Positions 22,605 to 35,400 of a stretch of 64,000 nt of DNA are shown in pieces. The notes beneath the pieces are model-generated. The model searched no databases. It was not told where the DNA came from and saw only the letters and a program-made list of their open reading frames with translations. The stretch lies in assembly GCA_002900995.3 (NCBI GenBank), contig CM035306.1:1-64000 (forward strand), given 5' to 3'. The translations under genes and the position numbers were made by a program. The stretch comes from Ganoderma boninense (lineage: Eukaryota; Basidiomycota; Agaricomycetes; Polyporales; Polyporaceae). Positions within the stretch are counted from its first letter, which is position 1, and each line of letters begins with the position of its first letter.

Positions 22605-23535
22605 ATGTCTGCCACCCCCGCTTCCCAGACCGGTACCGACCCGCTCGTTTGTTTTTCGATCCAAAGTAAACATGACCTTCCGTCGTCTCGCCTCCCCACA
22701 ATCCGCGACTCGCACGTATTGCCCCATCACAATCACCATAATACACTGATTCATATCACCATATGTCGAGGAAATCTTATGCGGCATCCGAACTACGTTT
22801 GCGGACAATCCAAATCCGAGTCCTTCCTGGCGAAGATCACCACTGCGCAGCCGTGCGTGCTGGAGGACCGTGCTGCCACTGAGTTCCGTGATTTCTCCCA
22901 GTGCCTCACAGCACCTCCCTCCAGACGAGAAGGTTTCTACGGGGGACTCGTGGAGAATACACCCATTCAGAGTACGCCACACAGGTTCATCTCTTGTCAC
23001 CATTGATAGCGCCAGGACCCCTCGCATGCTTACCGGCTGGTCTAGTTTTTGCCACAGCAACGCATTTTGGGCAACTTATATGAGACGCTGGTTTCCTGTA
23101 TGCCCACCGTAGCTCCGAGCCCGCGCGATGCGACCCAAGGCAATCCGCAAGGTCGCCGATGCGAGCAACCCGCCGCGCAAACTCGCTGAGTCGCGTGCAA
23201 GGACGGCATCCCAGCTTTCCTTCCCCCCTCCCTCCACGATGACCCCGGGCACCCGCAACCAAGATCTTCATCAGATCCTCGAGGGGGAGGGTAGACCTTG
23301 CGCCTCGCGGTGAGCCATTCCGCGAGCGATGCAACGGACCCGGCACATTTAATTACTTGTCTGCGTCAGTTAGGCTTTGCCACCCGGGCCATCTGCCACA
23401 GCCGGGTGTGCGCTGCCCTCGAGTTCGGCCGCATGTGGGTCGTCTGGTGTGTGTGCACCAACACCACCACCAGCTCATCGAGAGCATCTTCGGCGGAGAG
23501 TATACGAATGGTGTGGCGCAGGCGAGGAGTAACAG
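22605..23535 (+). pseudogene. Broken copy of BTB paralogue A
   Basis: Inverted duplicate of 11145-12128. It retains the leader (TGTDPLVCFSIQ), then EEILCGIPNYVCGQSKSESF and AATEFRDFSQCLTAPPS (compare EGILFGIPNYVCEQSKSESF and AAEFRDFLWCLIAPPS), an internal block AIRKVADASNPPRKLAE, and the tail HHQLIESIFGGEYTNGV. Frames do not connect: stops and shifts occur near 22950-23120 and after 23200, and the middle is heavily changed. It is a pseudogene by direct comparison with the intact copy. Confidence 0.75.
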
Positions 23536-24582
23536 CGACCAGACACCCTGCAGCCGGACTCCCGGCCCACCGGCCAGCTCCGCCTCCCTCCTCGTGTCCA
23601 GTGTTCGGTGTCCCATGCGATGGACGCTCGCTGGACTTACAGCGCCGCGGTAACTCCTACTCAAGACTCAAGCAAGCAAGTCTCCGGTCTCCGGCTGCGA
23701 ACCTGCCTCTCTGCCTTTGGGATGCAAGCCCGCTCGTACACTTACCTGCCTCTCTTGTTTCCGTCGCGATTGGTACTGGCACGGACGGCACGCCCCAGCG
23801 TGTGCGTACTATACGACACAAGCATGAGCTGGCTCAGTCATGATCAGACCTGCTGGACCAAAAACACGGTAGCAGACTGACGGTGCGGACACCGACATCG
23901 ATGAGCCTGCGCGCATTCGCTCGAACGCTCAAGGAGTCGGCCCTCGGGACCAGGCTGCCGCCGCTCCAGCGACTTCGAGCGTACTAACCAATGCAGAGGA
24001 GCATGCTCGTGCACGAGGCGGATGTCTGCGCGCAAGGTCATCCCAGCACGCTTGCATTACTGACTTGGGGTGGGGCGAGCCGGACGCCTCGAATCATCCA
24101 CATGGGATCTTTGTCCTTGCCTTCGTCTCCGTCGTTGTCTTCCCGCTTTCTCGCCATCCAAGTCGATTCAGTAAGTACAAGTACATATCCGATCGCGAAC
24201 ATCCGGGGTCTCGGAGGCAGTTCACGGGAATGTCAGCGCGCGAGCGGGTGCGGGTGCGGGTGTAGCGAGACGAGGCGCGATGAGACGAGAGATGAGATGA
24301 GAGATCCGGAGGAGTGTGTGGCATATACGCATGTAGCTAGCGAGCTGGGGAAGGGGGAGCGCGGAACGAGGACAATAGGAGTGGGCGAGCATACCGACTA
24401 GGGGAAAGGCGAATAGTGGTGGAATAGTAGACAGCGAATGGTAAACAGTCCGACCCATAATAAAAGGGAAAAACAAACGATGACGACAGTCGAAAGCCTC
24501 AAGCCCCAGTGACAAAAGCGAGGCCGACGACACCTGACAGCCGCCAAACGACACGGGAAGGCGCGGTCCTGCCATCGTAGCA
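23536..24582. other. Intergenic
   Basis: A plus-strand ATG at about 23899 starts a short protein-like run (SLRAFARTLKESALGTRLPP) that ends after 28 codons; not assignable. The right end is the 3' flank of the membrane-protein gene, with GA-rich runs near 24270-24300. Confidence 0.3.
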
Positions 24583-26539
24583 CTACACTTGCAAAAAGTC
24601 TGTCCTCAGCGAATCCGCGTCGCCCCGGTGCCCCCCGCCCCCCATCTTCCTCAAGCTCGCCGTCCACGCGATCGGCGACTGGCTGACCAGGCCGCGCGAC
24701 ATCCCCGTCGCCGGCGTCCCCACCCGCTCCCTCTCGCGCTCGTCCGCGGAGACGCTCTGGAGCTCGAGCGCGCCGCCGTTGCTCGCGGCGCTGAAGCTCC
24801 CGTCCCTCTGCGACTGCGTGTGCGAGTACGGCGTGGTCGCGCGCTCGCGCATCATGAGCGCGGACGCGTCGCCCGGGCTCCTCGCGGACGGAGAGGACGC
24901 CGCCGCCGACGCCGACGCCGAGGGTGGGTACGTCGCGCCGCCCCCGCCCTTGACGCTCGAGGTCGCGGTGATGGTGGTGGTGGCGATGGCGGCGGCGGGG
25001 TTGACGGAGGACTGGCCGTAGCGGAAGGCGCGCTCGCGGGCGCGGTGGCGGGCGCAGACGCGGCGGAGGACGAGCCAGGCGAGGAGCGCGAGGAGGCCGA
25101 GGCCGAGGACGGCGCCGAAGAGCGCGGCGAGGATCGTCGGGGTCTTGCTGGATGCCGACTTGCTTAGTGAGGAGGAGGATGAGGACGAGGTGGAGGAGGA
25201 CGGTCTGCGGGGAGCGAGAAGCGCGGGCGGTCGGCATGTCAGCGCGAGGGTTTGTTGGCAGGGCGAGGAGCGGGGATGGGGGGACGTACATTGAGAATCC
25301 CGAGGGGCCGACGACGCTTGACGAGCTGCAGAGAAAGCGCGTGTCAGTCAGTGTCGGTATATGTAGAAACGGGAGACGGCGAGGCGGCTTGTCGCTTCGG
25401 AACCGGTGGAAGAAGGAAGAGGGACGCGCGAGCACCTGGCGTGGCGCTCGTCCCGCCCAGATAGATTCTCAGAGCCCCAAAAAGCTCGCGGGGAACATCG
25501 ACTGGAAGAAGCACAGAAGCAGAAACCGCGGCGCCCGCCGGCCCGCGCGCGCGGGGGACTACAAACTTATCATTATCATAGGAACAGAAGGCGTGTGGAG
25601 CCGCACGGAACGTCTGTCCTTGGTCACGATGAACAAGATGGGCACGATGGGCGTGGAGGGAAGGGCCTTCGAAATGGACAGGCACGCACCGCTTGTGGGG
25701 GGCCGTGTGCGCGCGCGTCCCACACCGCGCCGTTCCCATATCGCCCCAGTAAACAGACGTCCCGGCGGGAGAATCCCCGTCGGAGAAACGTGCGGACAAG
25801 GACAAGGACGACGCGGAGAAAAATAAGGGACGAGGGAGGGGGGAGGGGCGTGATCCGAAGACAAATGGAGAGAGCGCGCGAGCGAGGGGCGAGATGCGTA
25901 CCTTGTGAGCCATGGGGGTGCGATGGTGGCGGTCGCGACAGACGAGGTTGAGCCGCTGGAGGCGAGGGAGGGAGAGAAGGGAGGAATGCCGATGGAGCGC
26001 ATGAGCATCGGGCGTCGAAGATGGAGAACATCAGGGCGAGATGGAATCAAAGACACGCACTTGCTATTTGTGAAGGCGATGTAGTCCAAATCGAGCCATC
26101 TGTTCTGCCCGACGAGGTGCGCGGTGACCTTGACGAGATGCTGGACAATGGTTCCGTTGTCGGGGAAGGAGTGCGCGAAGAGGACCTGGCGAAATGCTGT
26201 GGTTGGTGCCGAGGCGGTCAAGCCGCCAGTTGCTGCGCCGTCGTACTGAACATCGAATGTGGCCTGCGGAAAAGGGGAAGGTACGCATGCGCAATTGATA
26301 CTCGCAGCAACAGAGGCAGGAAGATGGGTAGGAAGACGTACGTGACCGGGGCCTCTGGATCCATAGAGGGTGAATGCATTGCCCTGGAACTGAAAGAGCA
26401 TGGTGGCCTGGTCTTGTGTGGCGACATGGTACGTCCTCTGGAAGAACTGGTCGAGGTCGGGATCGTCCTGGGACTGGACAGCCCAGCCATTGTCAGAGTA
26501 GGAGATGGTGGGGTCCGAGTCGTCGACGGTGAAGTTCAT
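24583..26539 (-). CDS. Fungal single-pass membrane protein with extracellular beta-sandwich-like region
   Basis: Five exons, 26539-26342, 26263-26061, 25955-25902, 25325-25290 and 25204-24583, join in frame to 370 residues. The N-terminal region begins NFTVDDSDPTISYSDNGW and contains FQFQGNAFTLYGSRGPGH and WLDLDYIAFTNSN, a layout typical of a large basidiomycete family of unknown role. A Ser-rich linker (SSSTSSSSSSS) precedes a transmembrane helix (ILAALFGAVLGLGLLALLAW), a basic stop-transfer (LRRVCARHRAR), and a disordered Ser/Ala-rich cytoplasmic tail. No cleavable signal peptide is evident at ATG 26539; an in-frame TAG lies 12 codons upstream, so a hidden leader exon is possible. It is likely a cell-surface protein. 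Confidence 0.75.
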
Positions 26540-29500
26540 AGAGAGGAGAGGGAGGACAAGGACAGCAAAGAGGACACGAGACTAATGGAGCGGGGAGGAC
26601 GGCCAGAGCTGGAAGCGGAAGGCGGCGAGAGGGGATGGAAGCGGAAGCGGGATCGGGCTCAGCACTGAAGACAGACTCGGACACACCGACGCAAGCAAGC
26701 AGGCATCGAGGCGATGCGACGTCGAGCTGGCCAACACGCGGGGAAGCGAGCGTATGGAGTGAGAAGGAGGGGCGAGCGAGTTGGGACGGTAAGGAAAGAG
26801 GCGGGTGGCCAGGGACGGACGGGCGAGTGGACGTCGAGGGAAAGGACAAGGAAGGAAGGGGAGGAGTCGGGGGGTGGCGGGATGACAGAGAGTCAAGTGG
26901 GAGTGACAGAGAGACTGACGTCGGATGGACTTGTTGAGCGGGAGAGGCCCGACGGGACGGTCGTGGCAGAGAGGATCTGGGAGACCGCGTAAGGCAAGGA
27001 GAGGTCAGTGAAGTGTCCCGAACACGGTCTGGTGGGCTGGCAGTGGTGGGCGGGCGGTAGACATGCCGAATCTGTGATCTTTGGGAATGTTGTGCGGTTC
27101 ATCACGAACCTGGGGCGGGAATTGTTGGAAATCAGATCAGGCAGGGCTCGCGAGCTAACGATTTCGAGATTGATATAGACGATTCCATGAGCGATCGAGC
27201 ACGCTAGGGTGTGTCGAGAGGGCAGAGAGGAAAGCAGACATTGTTCTGAGAAGTCGTCATGGAGGCAGCGAGATCAGGATGGAGCTGGGAGGAGGGAGCG
27301 CACGCATTGGGAGTCGGACGGCTGTCGATGTTCCGCGAACGGAACGGTACCTGAAGGCTATCGAGCGAGGGGCGCTCGCCGCATGATGTGGATCCTGGAT
27401 GGATGTGGCCAGCTGAAGCGGGGGATCGCTGTGCCAGACTGCGGTTGATGAGAGCCACCGTCAGGGTTGATGCAATGTCGGTGCACGAAGGGGGGGCGGA
27501 AACGCGTCGGAGAACTGCTCAGCCAGCAGCGCGAGCGACAGAGTCTGAGAGGCTCGGGCCACACGGACGCACACCCACCCACGGGCGCTATTCTGGCGTC
27601 GGCATTCACGGGCCGGCTCACCGGATGGGTCCGTGGGCTGTATTCAACGCTCGACTCCCGCGAGACCTCAGTTTCTTGCAGGACGCCCGGCTCATCATCA
27701 TCACCACTCCCCGTCGCGCCAGGTCCGAATATCCACTCCATACGCCGACGCCGACTTACGTACCAGCGGGCAAAGACAACCGCTCGACCGCGCTCATCTC
27801 ATCCGTGAGTTGGCACAAAGACGAGTTCTCCCGCGAACGCGGACCGATCAGCCTGGGCGCCAGTGGTTAAAGCGATCAGCGCTCAGCGCTCCTGCGCCCT
27901 TTGCGCCGAACAGGGTCCTGGGCCCCTCCTCACGCTCTCTGCTTGCAACATCGCAACGCAGCTCAGCGGCCGCTAAGCATACGCTTCAGAGCACGCATAT
28001 CCCACTCCACCTTCCCCCTGTGTCGTCATGCTCATGCGCATCAGCCTCCAAACAGTTCAGCCTTGCGCACTTTCCCTCGAAGCCGCGTTCAGCCCGTCCC
28101 CGCGACTCCGGGTCCCAGCTGATCACCAACTAGTACTATCACCGCTCGCTGCTCCACGCCGCGAAGCCCAAGGGCCGTTTTGCCTGTGTATGGACTTTGA
28201 GCCTCGACAATCTCAATCTGCCAGTGCTTGTGGAGGCGCAGGCTCGCAACCTCCGGATTCGGGTCGGAGTCAGACTCACGCTCGCATGCGCATGCGCATA
28301 AGTTATGCCACTGTACCCGGGACCCGCGTAGATATCGAATACCCGCAGGGCCCATCCCCGACATCCCCAGCCGTCGCGTCCTCGAGCACCCGGGCCGCAG
28401 CCCATCGCCCAGCGCCCTGTCCGAGCCTCGCGATCGACAACGTTAACGTTAGCCTGTTCACTCGATGGCGGTAGGGCACCCGAGCGCGAACGGCGCGCAT
28501 ACTGTACATGCGCGTTGCTGACTCGGCCTAAGCCTTGGCTCGAAGCGCAGCGTGGCAGTTACTGTACCCGACAATTATGTACGTACGTACTTGCACTCCG
28601 CGGCCGACGTCCGCCCGTCGTCGGGCGCCCCACCCCCACGCAACCGTCGTGTGGTTACTAGCTCTCGCACCAGCAGTCTGTCCTTCCAGCACCTCGCATT
28701 GCGCATGCGGCTTCTGAGTTCTCGAAGCCCGCGATAATTACCTGGTACTTACTTAGCAACTGTCACTCGGAGTCTCGTCCACGGAGCCGAGCCTGCGCGC
28801 GGGCCGTCGCAATGTCCGACCACGACGCTCCCACCGCGCCCACGGAAAATGGAAAAAAGTCCACGGTGATAAGTGGTACTACTTAGTCATGATCATGCAG
28901 GATCATGCGCCTCGTCAGTCGGTGGACCGTGGACATTGGTGCGCTGCACTCGACTATGCATACGACGCTTTCCAGAAAATCTCGACTGTCGGCACGGCGA
29001 ATCCTCGTACTTGCATGCATGCTCACAAGTGCTGTAATCGGGCCAAGGGGGGCCCGCGCGCTCGAGTCGAAGATCGGATAATAAAATCGCGTCGAGCTCA
29101 CCGAGGTCAGGAGGGAGAACCTGCAGCGGGAGGTTTACACGCGACGACGACGACCGCTGCGGCTTTTTATTCTTCCACTACGCTACGCTACGTATGGCGA
29201 TGCTCGAGCTTACAGCGTTTTCGTTCCAGACACAGGAGACAGGACCCGGGACACAGAGAGACGGAGAGACAGGACGAAAACATGGGCTATGGGCTATTAG
29301 AACACGGGCGGGATCGAGCGCGATGGTTGCGAGGCGGTCAGTATCGGTACGTATGTATTTGCGAAAGATCGGAGCGGACGCCAACAGTCCTTCGGGCATT
29401 GGGGGGTGGGGGGGGGCGAGGGGGAGACGTGGAACGCTTAATGGTCGACCATAAGGGCGCATAGAGAACATAGGGAGCCAAGTAAGCAACGCGCGTGCAT

Positions 29501-30050
29501 CATGCGAAGTGAAGTGGAAGAAGGGGAAACGGGAATGGGAATATGTGCAAGCGGAGCAGGGGCGTGCCAATTAACGCGGGACGCGGATATCAGTTTTGCT
29601 GTGGGGGGCGTACGTAGTCGCGCGGGGTAACGCCTAGAACGGAGTCAGAGACAGAGACAGAGGGACAAGGACAGAGACGGACAGAGACGGACACACAGCA
29701 TGGAGCAGGGATTAGGAGCGATGTGCGCAACAGGTATGTACAGTATGGTATGCGTACGGGAGCCGGTGGTGAATCGATGGAGATGGATTGATATACGATA
29801 TATACGAGTAAATCAACGTAGCGTCACAGTGAGAGTGAGATGGAGGACGCAAGACAACCAGAAGAGTGTTTGAGACGACGAACGACGAAGAGACGGGAGC
29901 GAGCAAGACGGGGTATCGACGCGGCGCGCCCGCCCTCCGCCCGTCCTACGAGGCCGAGAGCAGGACGGACCACGCGCCACGAGAGACCGGAACGGAGGCG
30001 GCGACGGCGACGGCGACGTCGAGATCAGCGTCGACGCGCCGTCTACGCCC
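26540..30050. other. Long stretch without a recognisable protein gene
   Basis: It separates the membrane-protein promoter from the 3' end of the zinc-finger gene. AG-rich tracts occur at 26540-26900 and 29640-29700 (GACAGAGAC repeats). There are GTACTTACTTA-like strings near 28745. Long frames exist on both strands but are GC-driven and lack motifs or consistent splice structure. A non-coding RNA cannot be excluded. Confidence 0.3.
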
Positions 30051-32480
30051 TCATTCCAACGGCAGCGGGGATTCGTACCTGATCATTCCCGCGGGGCTCC
30101 CCTCCGGCCCCAGCACCCCCAACTCCAGGGGATCCGGGCCCACGCCGTCCGGGAGGGGATAGCCCGCGTCCAGGATCGCCTGGTGAGCCAGGTGTGCGTG
30201 GCCCGGAACCTGCACCTGCAGATGCAGCGGGTGATGCGGGCCCGGCCCCGAATGCGCGTGGAGACCCTGCGGGTGAGGGTGAGAAGGATGGCGACCGCGG
30301 CTGAGCCCATCCGGGAAGCTGCTGCTGCTGTCCGGGAAATACGCCGCTGCCGCTGCGCCCATGGGATGCGGGCTGCCCGAAAGCGGCGGACCCCCCGCCC
30401 CCGCCGAGCCATACACCGCCGCGTACTGCTGTTGCTGCTGCTGCTGTCTCATAAGGTACTCCTCCGCCGAATTCCGCCGCTCCCGCTCCGCCGTCTCCTC
30501 GTGCGCCTGGAGCCGCTGCCGGAGCTGCTCCTCCTGCTGCCTGTGCAGCTCGAGCGAATAATGATGCGCTTGCGCTGCCATGTGCGGGTTCTGGGCCAGC
30601 TGCTGCCGGTGGGGGACTGAGACTGGCCCGATCGACGAGTGCGAGTTGCGCGGCGGATGTGACGAGTCCGGATGATGTGGTGGGCCGCGAGAGTGCACCT
30701 GTTGCTGACGGACCACCTGCTGCTGCTGATAGCGGTACAAATGGTCGAGCTGCTGGCGCATCTGCAGGTGGGTCATTGCAGAGTTCCATGACGGAGAGCC
30801 GTCGAGACTGGGGCCGAGATTCGGACCCGTAGTCGTAGTCGCGCCCGCTGCTGCTAACTGGGCGGCCAAGTGCATCTCCGCCGAGCCGTTCGCCGCGTTC
30901 ACGTGGGCCGTCATCGTCGTCGGATCCAGAGTAAGGTCGCTTGCGAGGGTTTGACGAGCCAGGTGCGTAGCGGAAAGCTGCTGCTGAGGATTCGGCGGCG
31001 TACGACGTTGAGCCACCCGTTGCGGGTGCGTGGAAGGAAAACGGGGAGTCGTATCCTCCTGGTGACGTCGGTTCGTCTGCTCCTCCTGCATCCTCGCCGC
31101 CTCCATAGCCGCTGCCGAGTCGGCGTATGGGCTCGAGGCCGCCGCCGAGGCGTCCAGCTCCGATGGCAAAGCGTAGGGATAGCTCTGTCCCCCGAGGCGG
31201 GCCCAGGCTTGGTATTGCTCCAGCTCCTGAAGCGAAAGCGCCGGCGCCGGCAGACCTTGGTGGGTAGTAGTATGAGGCGGGAGCGGTCCCTGGACGTACA
31301 GCTGTGGAGGGTCGTTGTCCGAAATATGGGCCTGTGGGTGTTGGTGGAGGAAGTACGGATGAGTGTGTGAGGGGTTGTTGCTGTTGTGATGGGGCGGAGA
31401 GGGGCGCAAGGGGAGAGGCCCCGGGTGGGGGTGGGAGAGCCCGGACGGGAGGGAGGGATGAGGCGACGACCGCGCTGAGGGGTGGGAGGGATCGTGCGGA
31501 CTCTGGCGCTGAGGCTGCTGCTGCTGAAGGGCCGCTGCTAGATCCTGGGCGAGCGGCGGATGGGATATCGGGGACACTGAAGTTGAATGTGGAGGCGGAG
31601 GGGACGAGAAAGGACTGGCCCGCGTGGTGCTGGAGCTGGTGCTGGTTGAGAGAGGGGGGGCTTGTTGGAGAAGTTGATGATGCGGCGGCTGGGGCACGAA
31701 AGGACTGGCCGGGGTCACGAAAGGAATGACTGTTGGTAGGCCGTTGGTTGGGACGATCGACGTCGGAGGTCTGGATGTGCCATGGACTACTCCCTGGTTG
31801 AAGAAATGCATTGGCCCCCTCGTAGCCAGTGGAGGTGCCGGGGCGCTGGGACATGGGGAGGACAGCGTGGGAACCGTCCTCTGTCTTGACGGCCATGGTG
31901 GGGATGGAGCCGTTGAGAGCGGCGTTGGTGGTGGGGGAGCCCCCGGAGGGGTTTGAGCCACCCCCGGCGCGCTTTGCACGCGAACTCCCGCCCTTTGCGG
32001 CGGCGGTCATGTTGGCGTGGAGGGAGGTGAGCTCCTGCATCATGCGCTCGTTCTGGTCCTGCTTGTCTGCGTGCACGGTCTGGGCATGTTGGCGGAGGTT
32101 GTCGAGGCGGGAGAACTGCTTTGAGCAGTGGCAGGTGAACGGCCGCTCGCCGGTGTGCTTTCTGGGAGGAGGAGGGGGTGGATGAGCGTCACGGGCGTCG
32201 GGACGCGGGCGGTTCGAAAGGGGAAAGACGCGTAGGGTCCTCGAGAGCGGGGAAAAGGGGGAAGGCGCAGCCTGAAGGAGAGTGGCACGTACCTGATGTG
32301 CCTGGCCAAGTGTTCGCTCCTGCTGAAGACCATCCTGCACTCGCCATAGCCGCGACACTGGAAGGTCTTGGCTGGGGCAGGGCGATAACGCGTCTTGCCG
32401 ACGCCTGAGCTGGCGGCGGAGGCATTGCGGGGGTCTGGGGGAGGAGCGTTGAAGACGGCAGGGGCGACGACGGCAGCCAT
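30051..32480 (-). CDS. C2H2 zinc-finger transcription regulator with low-complexity tail
   Basis: Likely nuclear DNA-binding regulator. Two adjacent C2H2 fingers straddle the first intron: [20 protein letters not shown] then [29 protein letters not shown], the arrangement of the yeast Usv1/Rgm1 and fission-yeast Rsv-type proteins. Exons: 32480-32293, 32161 to about 30699, and 30616-30051. The second exon holds Ser/Pro/Ala-rich sequence with a basic patch [14 protein letters not shown] and the conserved-looking [16 protein letters not shown]. Downstream, codon bias moves to another frame (Gln-rich [16 protein letters not shown], ending [12 protein letters not shown]). An 82-nt intron (30698-30617, or 100 nt from 30716) makes the join in frame, giving about 738 residues. 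That intron is inferred from frame and GC at third positions. Confidence 0.75.
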
Positions 32481-35400
32481 GGGGTCGTCGAGGAGGGGCT
32501 CGTGGTCGGGGGAGAGACGGGGAGGACGGGGGAGGGCTCTCGCGGGGACTTTTGGCAGTCCATTGCCCGTTGGAAGCGGCAGAGTCCCAACCTAAAAGGT
32601 GCCTGAAATCTCAATTAAGGCACCTCCCCAGCGGAGTCCCAAATCGCACCCGCTCCCCCGGGCCAGGCACTTTTTCGCCGGTCCCGAATCTAGAAGGCCA
32701 CCACCCGCCCTTGTCTCTCCCAAACTTTGCCGTCAAAACATATCAGAACATATCTCTCGTCCTCCTCGGCCTCCACACGCCCGCGATCCCTGCGCGATCT
32801 CCCTCCAGCCCCCGTCGCGCTTAACGCGCGCCCCCGACGCGGCCAGCGGAATGATCCCGCCTTCCATCCAATCACTCGGCGATTCACTGGCCTATCTCCA
32901 CGTGTCCACGCCCGTTCCAGCCAATCTTTCCCGCACATCCCCACCCCCTCCTCCCTCGCGTCCCCACCCCTTCCTCTGTCCGCACCCGCCTCGTCCACTC
33001 GTCCCAATCTCCCATCCGAGCCCCCGCCAACTCAATCCGGCTCTCTCCCCTGGTGTGAGTGCCTTCTGCGCGTTTTGCACACCCCGTGAACCACCCCGGC
33101 TCTCCCAGTCCGCCTCCCGCACGCAGCCTATCCTTGTCTGCCAGTGCCTCCCTCGCGTACCCACACAGAACCTTGTTCTCCATCCCATCGTGCCCCGTCG
33201 CACTCGCCCGCTCGGCTCGATTCATTCCTTCCGCCCTCGCCCCGTTTGAGCACTTGGGTCTTTGACAGCCTGCGCCATTCATCAGCCTTCGGCTCTGCCG
33301 TTCTCCCGGCCTGTCTGCCAGCCTCAGCCTGCCTTCTTCTCTTTTCTCCTTCAAACGCGAAACGCGAATTGCCATCTGTAATCACCCTCCCTCGCGCGCC
33401 TTCTCAGACAGCACCACTCGCATCTATTATCTATTCCTAATCCTATTCGAGTCCGTGAATGATGGCACTGCCCGCAGACCGCCTCCGCCTCCGCCGCCGC
33501 CGCCGTGCGCTCGCCAGAGCCCAGACTCGGCCGATCCGCCTTCTCGCGATTCTTGTTCTCTGACCCTGATTCCCTTCGAAGCGTTCGGATTCTCTCCCCG
33601 CCGCCCGCCCGCTGGCAATGGCCAGCCGCATCTCGCGTCTCGCGTCCTGCGTCTCGATGCTCGATGCCGTGATCCACCACCTCGAGCCCGGTCCTCACGC
33701 GCACGCGGCGGGCAGAGTGCGATCGTGGCGGTCCTCCTCCCTCCTGCCATACGCGTAAGCGCGACTCTGCCGTGCGTGGTTCTCAATCTCAGCCTGAATT
33801 GAAAACGAAAACGCAATGCCACGGCCCACGGCACGCGCGGAGGCCGGCCCTCAAGCCCTCAACCTAAGAACCTGCTTACCGCCCACCAATCTCCCCCCGT
33901 CGACATCTTGACTCTTGGCCTTCTGTCATGTCAGTGCTGCGCACGCGCGGTCCGTTCTTTTCGACGTCTCCGATGTATCTTTTATCCCCCAACTCGGCTT
34001 CTCGCCATCACTCAGCGCACCTCCTTCAAACTCACGACTCGCGCACGTCCTCCGATCACTGCGCCGTCCGCCCGCACCCCCGACTCCGGCCGACCGCACG
34101 AATTGGAACTAGCTCGCTCAGAGCACGACGCACGGCGCGCGGCATCTTTGCCACTGCTTCGCCGTGCCGCACAAAGCACGCACGCACGCGATGAGCTCTA
34201 GACCCCCGCTGCGTGCGTGTGCGTGCGTGCGTGCGTGGCGAGGTCGCCGGCGGAGGAAGAACAGTTCTCGCGCACACCCCAACCGAGAGAGCCGGCAGAG
34301 CGGCAGAGCCCCGGGCGGCGCCATGCGGCTGGCTCCCGTCCGACCCGTGTCCTCCGCGTCCGAGAACGCTCCAGCCCCTGGGTGGCGGTGCTGCCCCTTC
34401 CCCTGGCCAATCAGGGACCGCGATGCCCCGGGCCACACGTGGAGGACGTCAGCCCGATGCGGGCCAGGGCCGGGCACGCCGGGATCAAACGAAACCCTCT
34501 TTGGACAGCACTCCCGCTGAGCCTTCGCAGAGTCGCAGCCTCTTGAGCTTCTCCCTTGAGTTGCATGTATTCCTCTTCACCGCCAGCCTCCGGAGAATGC
34601 GGGTGGGGCGTGGGAGGCGGGGGATCCCGCCCATGTCAGGGAGCGCGAGCGCGAGCGTGGGGGAGTTGGGGTTGGGAGGCCTGGAGTCTCGCGAGCTCGG
34701 TGTGCGCAATGCAGCTGCGCATACGGGCGAGAACGTCGGGATCTCTGGAGCGTTTCACCCGACGTCTCACGTCTTCCTGAAATCGCTCGTCTTCGTCTTC
34801 TCTTCGTGCCCGGGTGCTGTAAGCGTTCACGCGCGCACGCTCGTTTGCCACCGGCTTCCTCTTCCTCTTCCTTTTGCCTTCCCTGGCCATCCCGCCGCCC
34901 TGGTCTCGCGGCTTCCTCAATTCGGACCCATCCCACAGCGCTCGGACGGCAGCGAGCGAGTCCTCTCAGTCTCTCTGTGTGGGACGTGAATTCGAACGTG
35001 TGCCCGATATTAACCCCGGCCGGCCCTGTCACTGTCTGGCAGTGGGAGCCCCGGAGGCTCGGAGACTTGCTGCGTCTTCCCATTCCTGAGGCCTGAACGT
35101 TGAATACTGTAACGTGAACATGGGACCGTCTGTCGTTCTCTTATCTGAATCACGGTTTGGCAGCTCGTGCACGTCCGGCGGGAGTCGCGTGGGGCATGAC
35201 AGGCTGGGGGAGATCGGGCTCGGGCGGATGTCCGACGACGTCCGCCCAAGCTGCGCATCAGATTCAGATCTGCGTTCTCGTCGCGCCCCCGTGATCCTGA
35301 CGCTGGCGGGGGAAACACAGCTGCGCGCGCCTTCGGTGGACGAGCCTGAGCTCGCGCCGAGTCCGAGCCGCCTTGAAGCTTGAACTTCCGTCTTCCATGC

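Noticed and set aside
24398..25435. 345-codon minus-strand frame over the 3' half of the membrane-protein gene
   Set aside because: It is Arg/Pro-rich, while the alternative frame has the transmembrane helix and matches the splice phases.
26021..26668. 215-codon plus-strand frame opposite the membrane-protein 5' exons
   Set aside because: Antisense to spliced exons with recognisable motifs; no domain of its own.
30736..31979. The second minus-strand frame as coding over the zinc-finger gene's first part
   Set aside because: It lacks connection to the zinc fingers. The other frame carries [13 protein letters not shown] and continues directly from the fingers; only the part left of about 30.7 kb was accepted.
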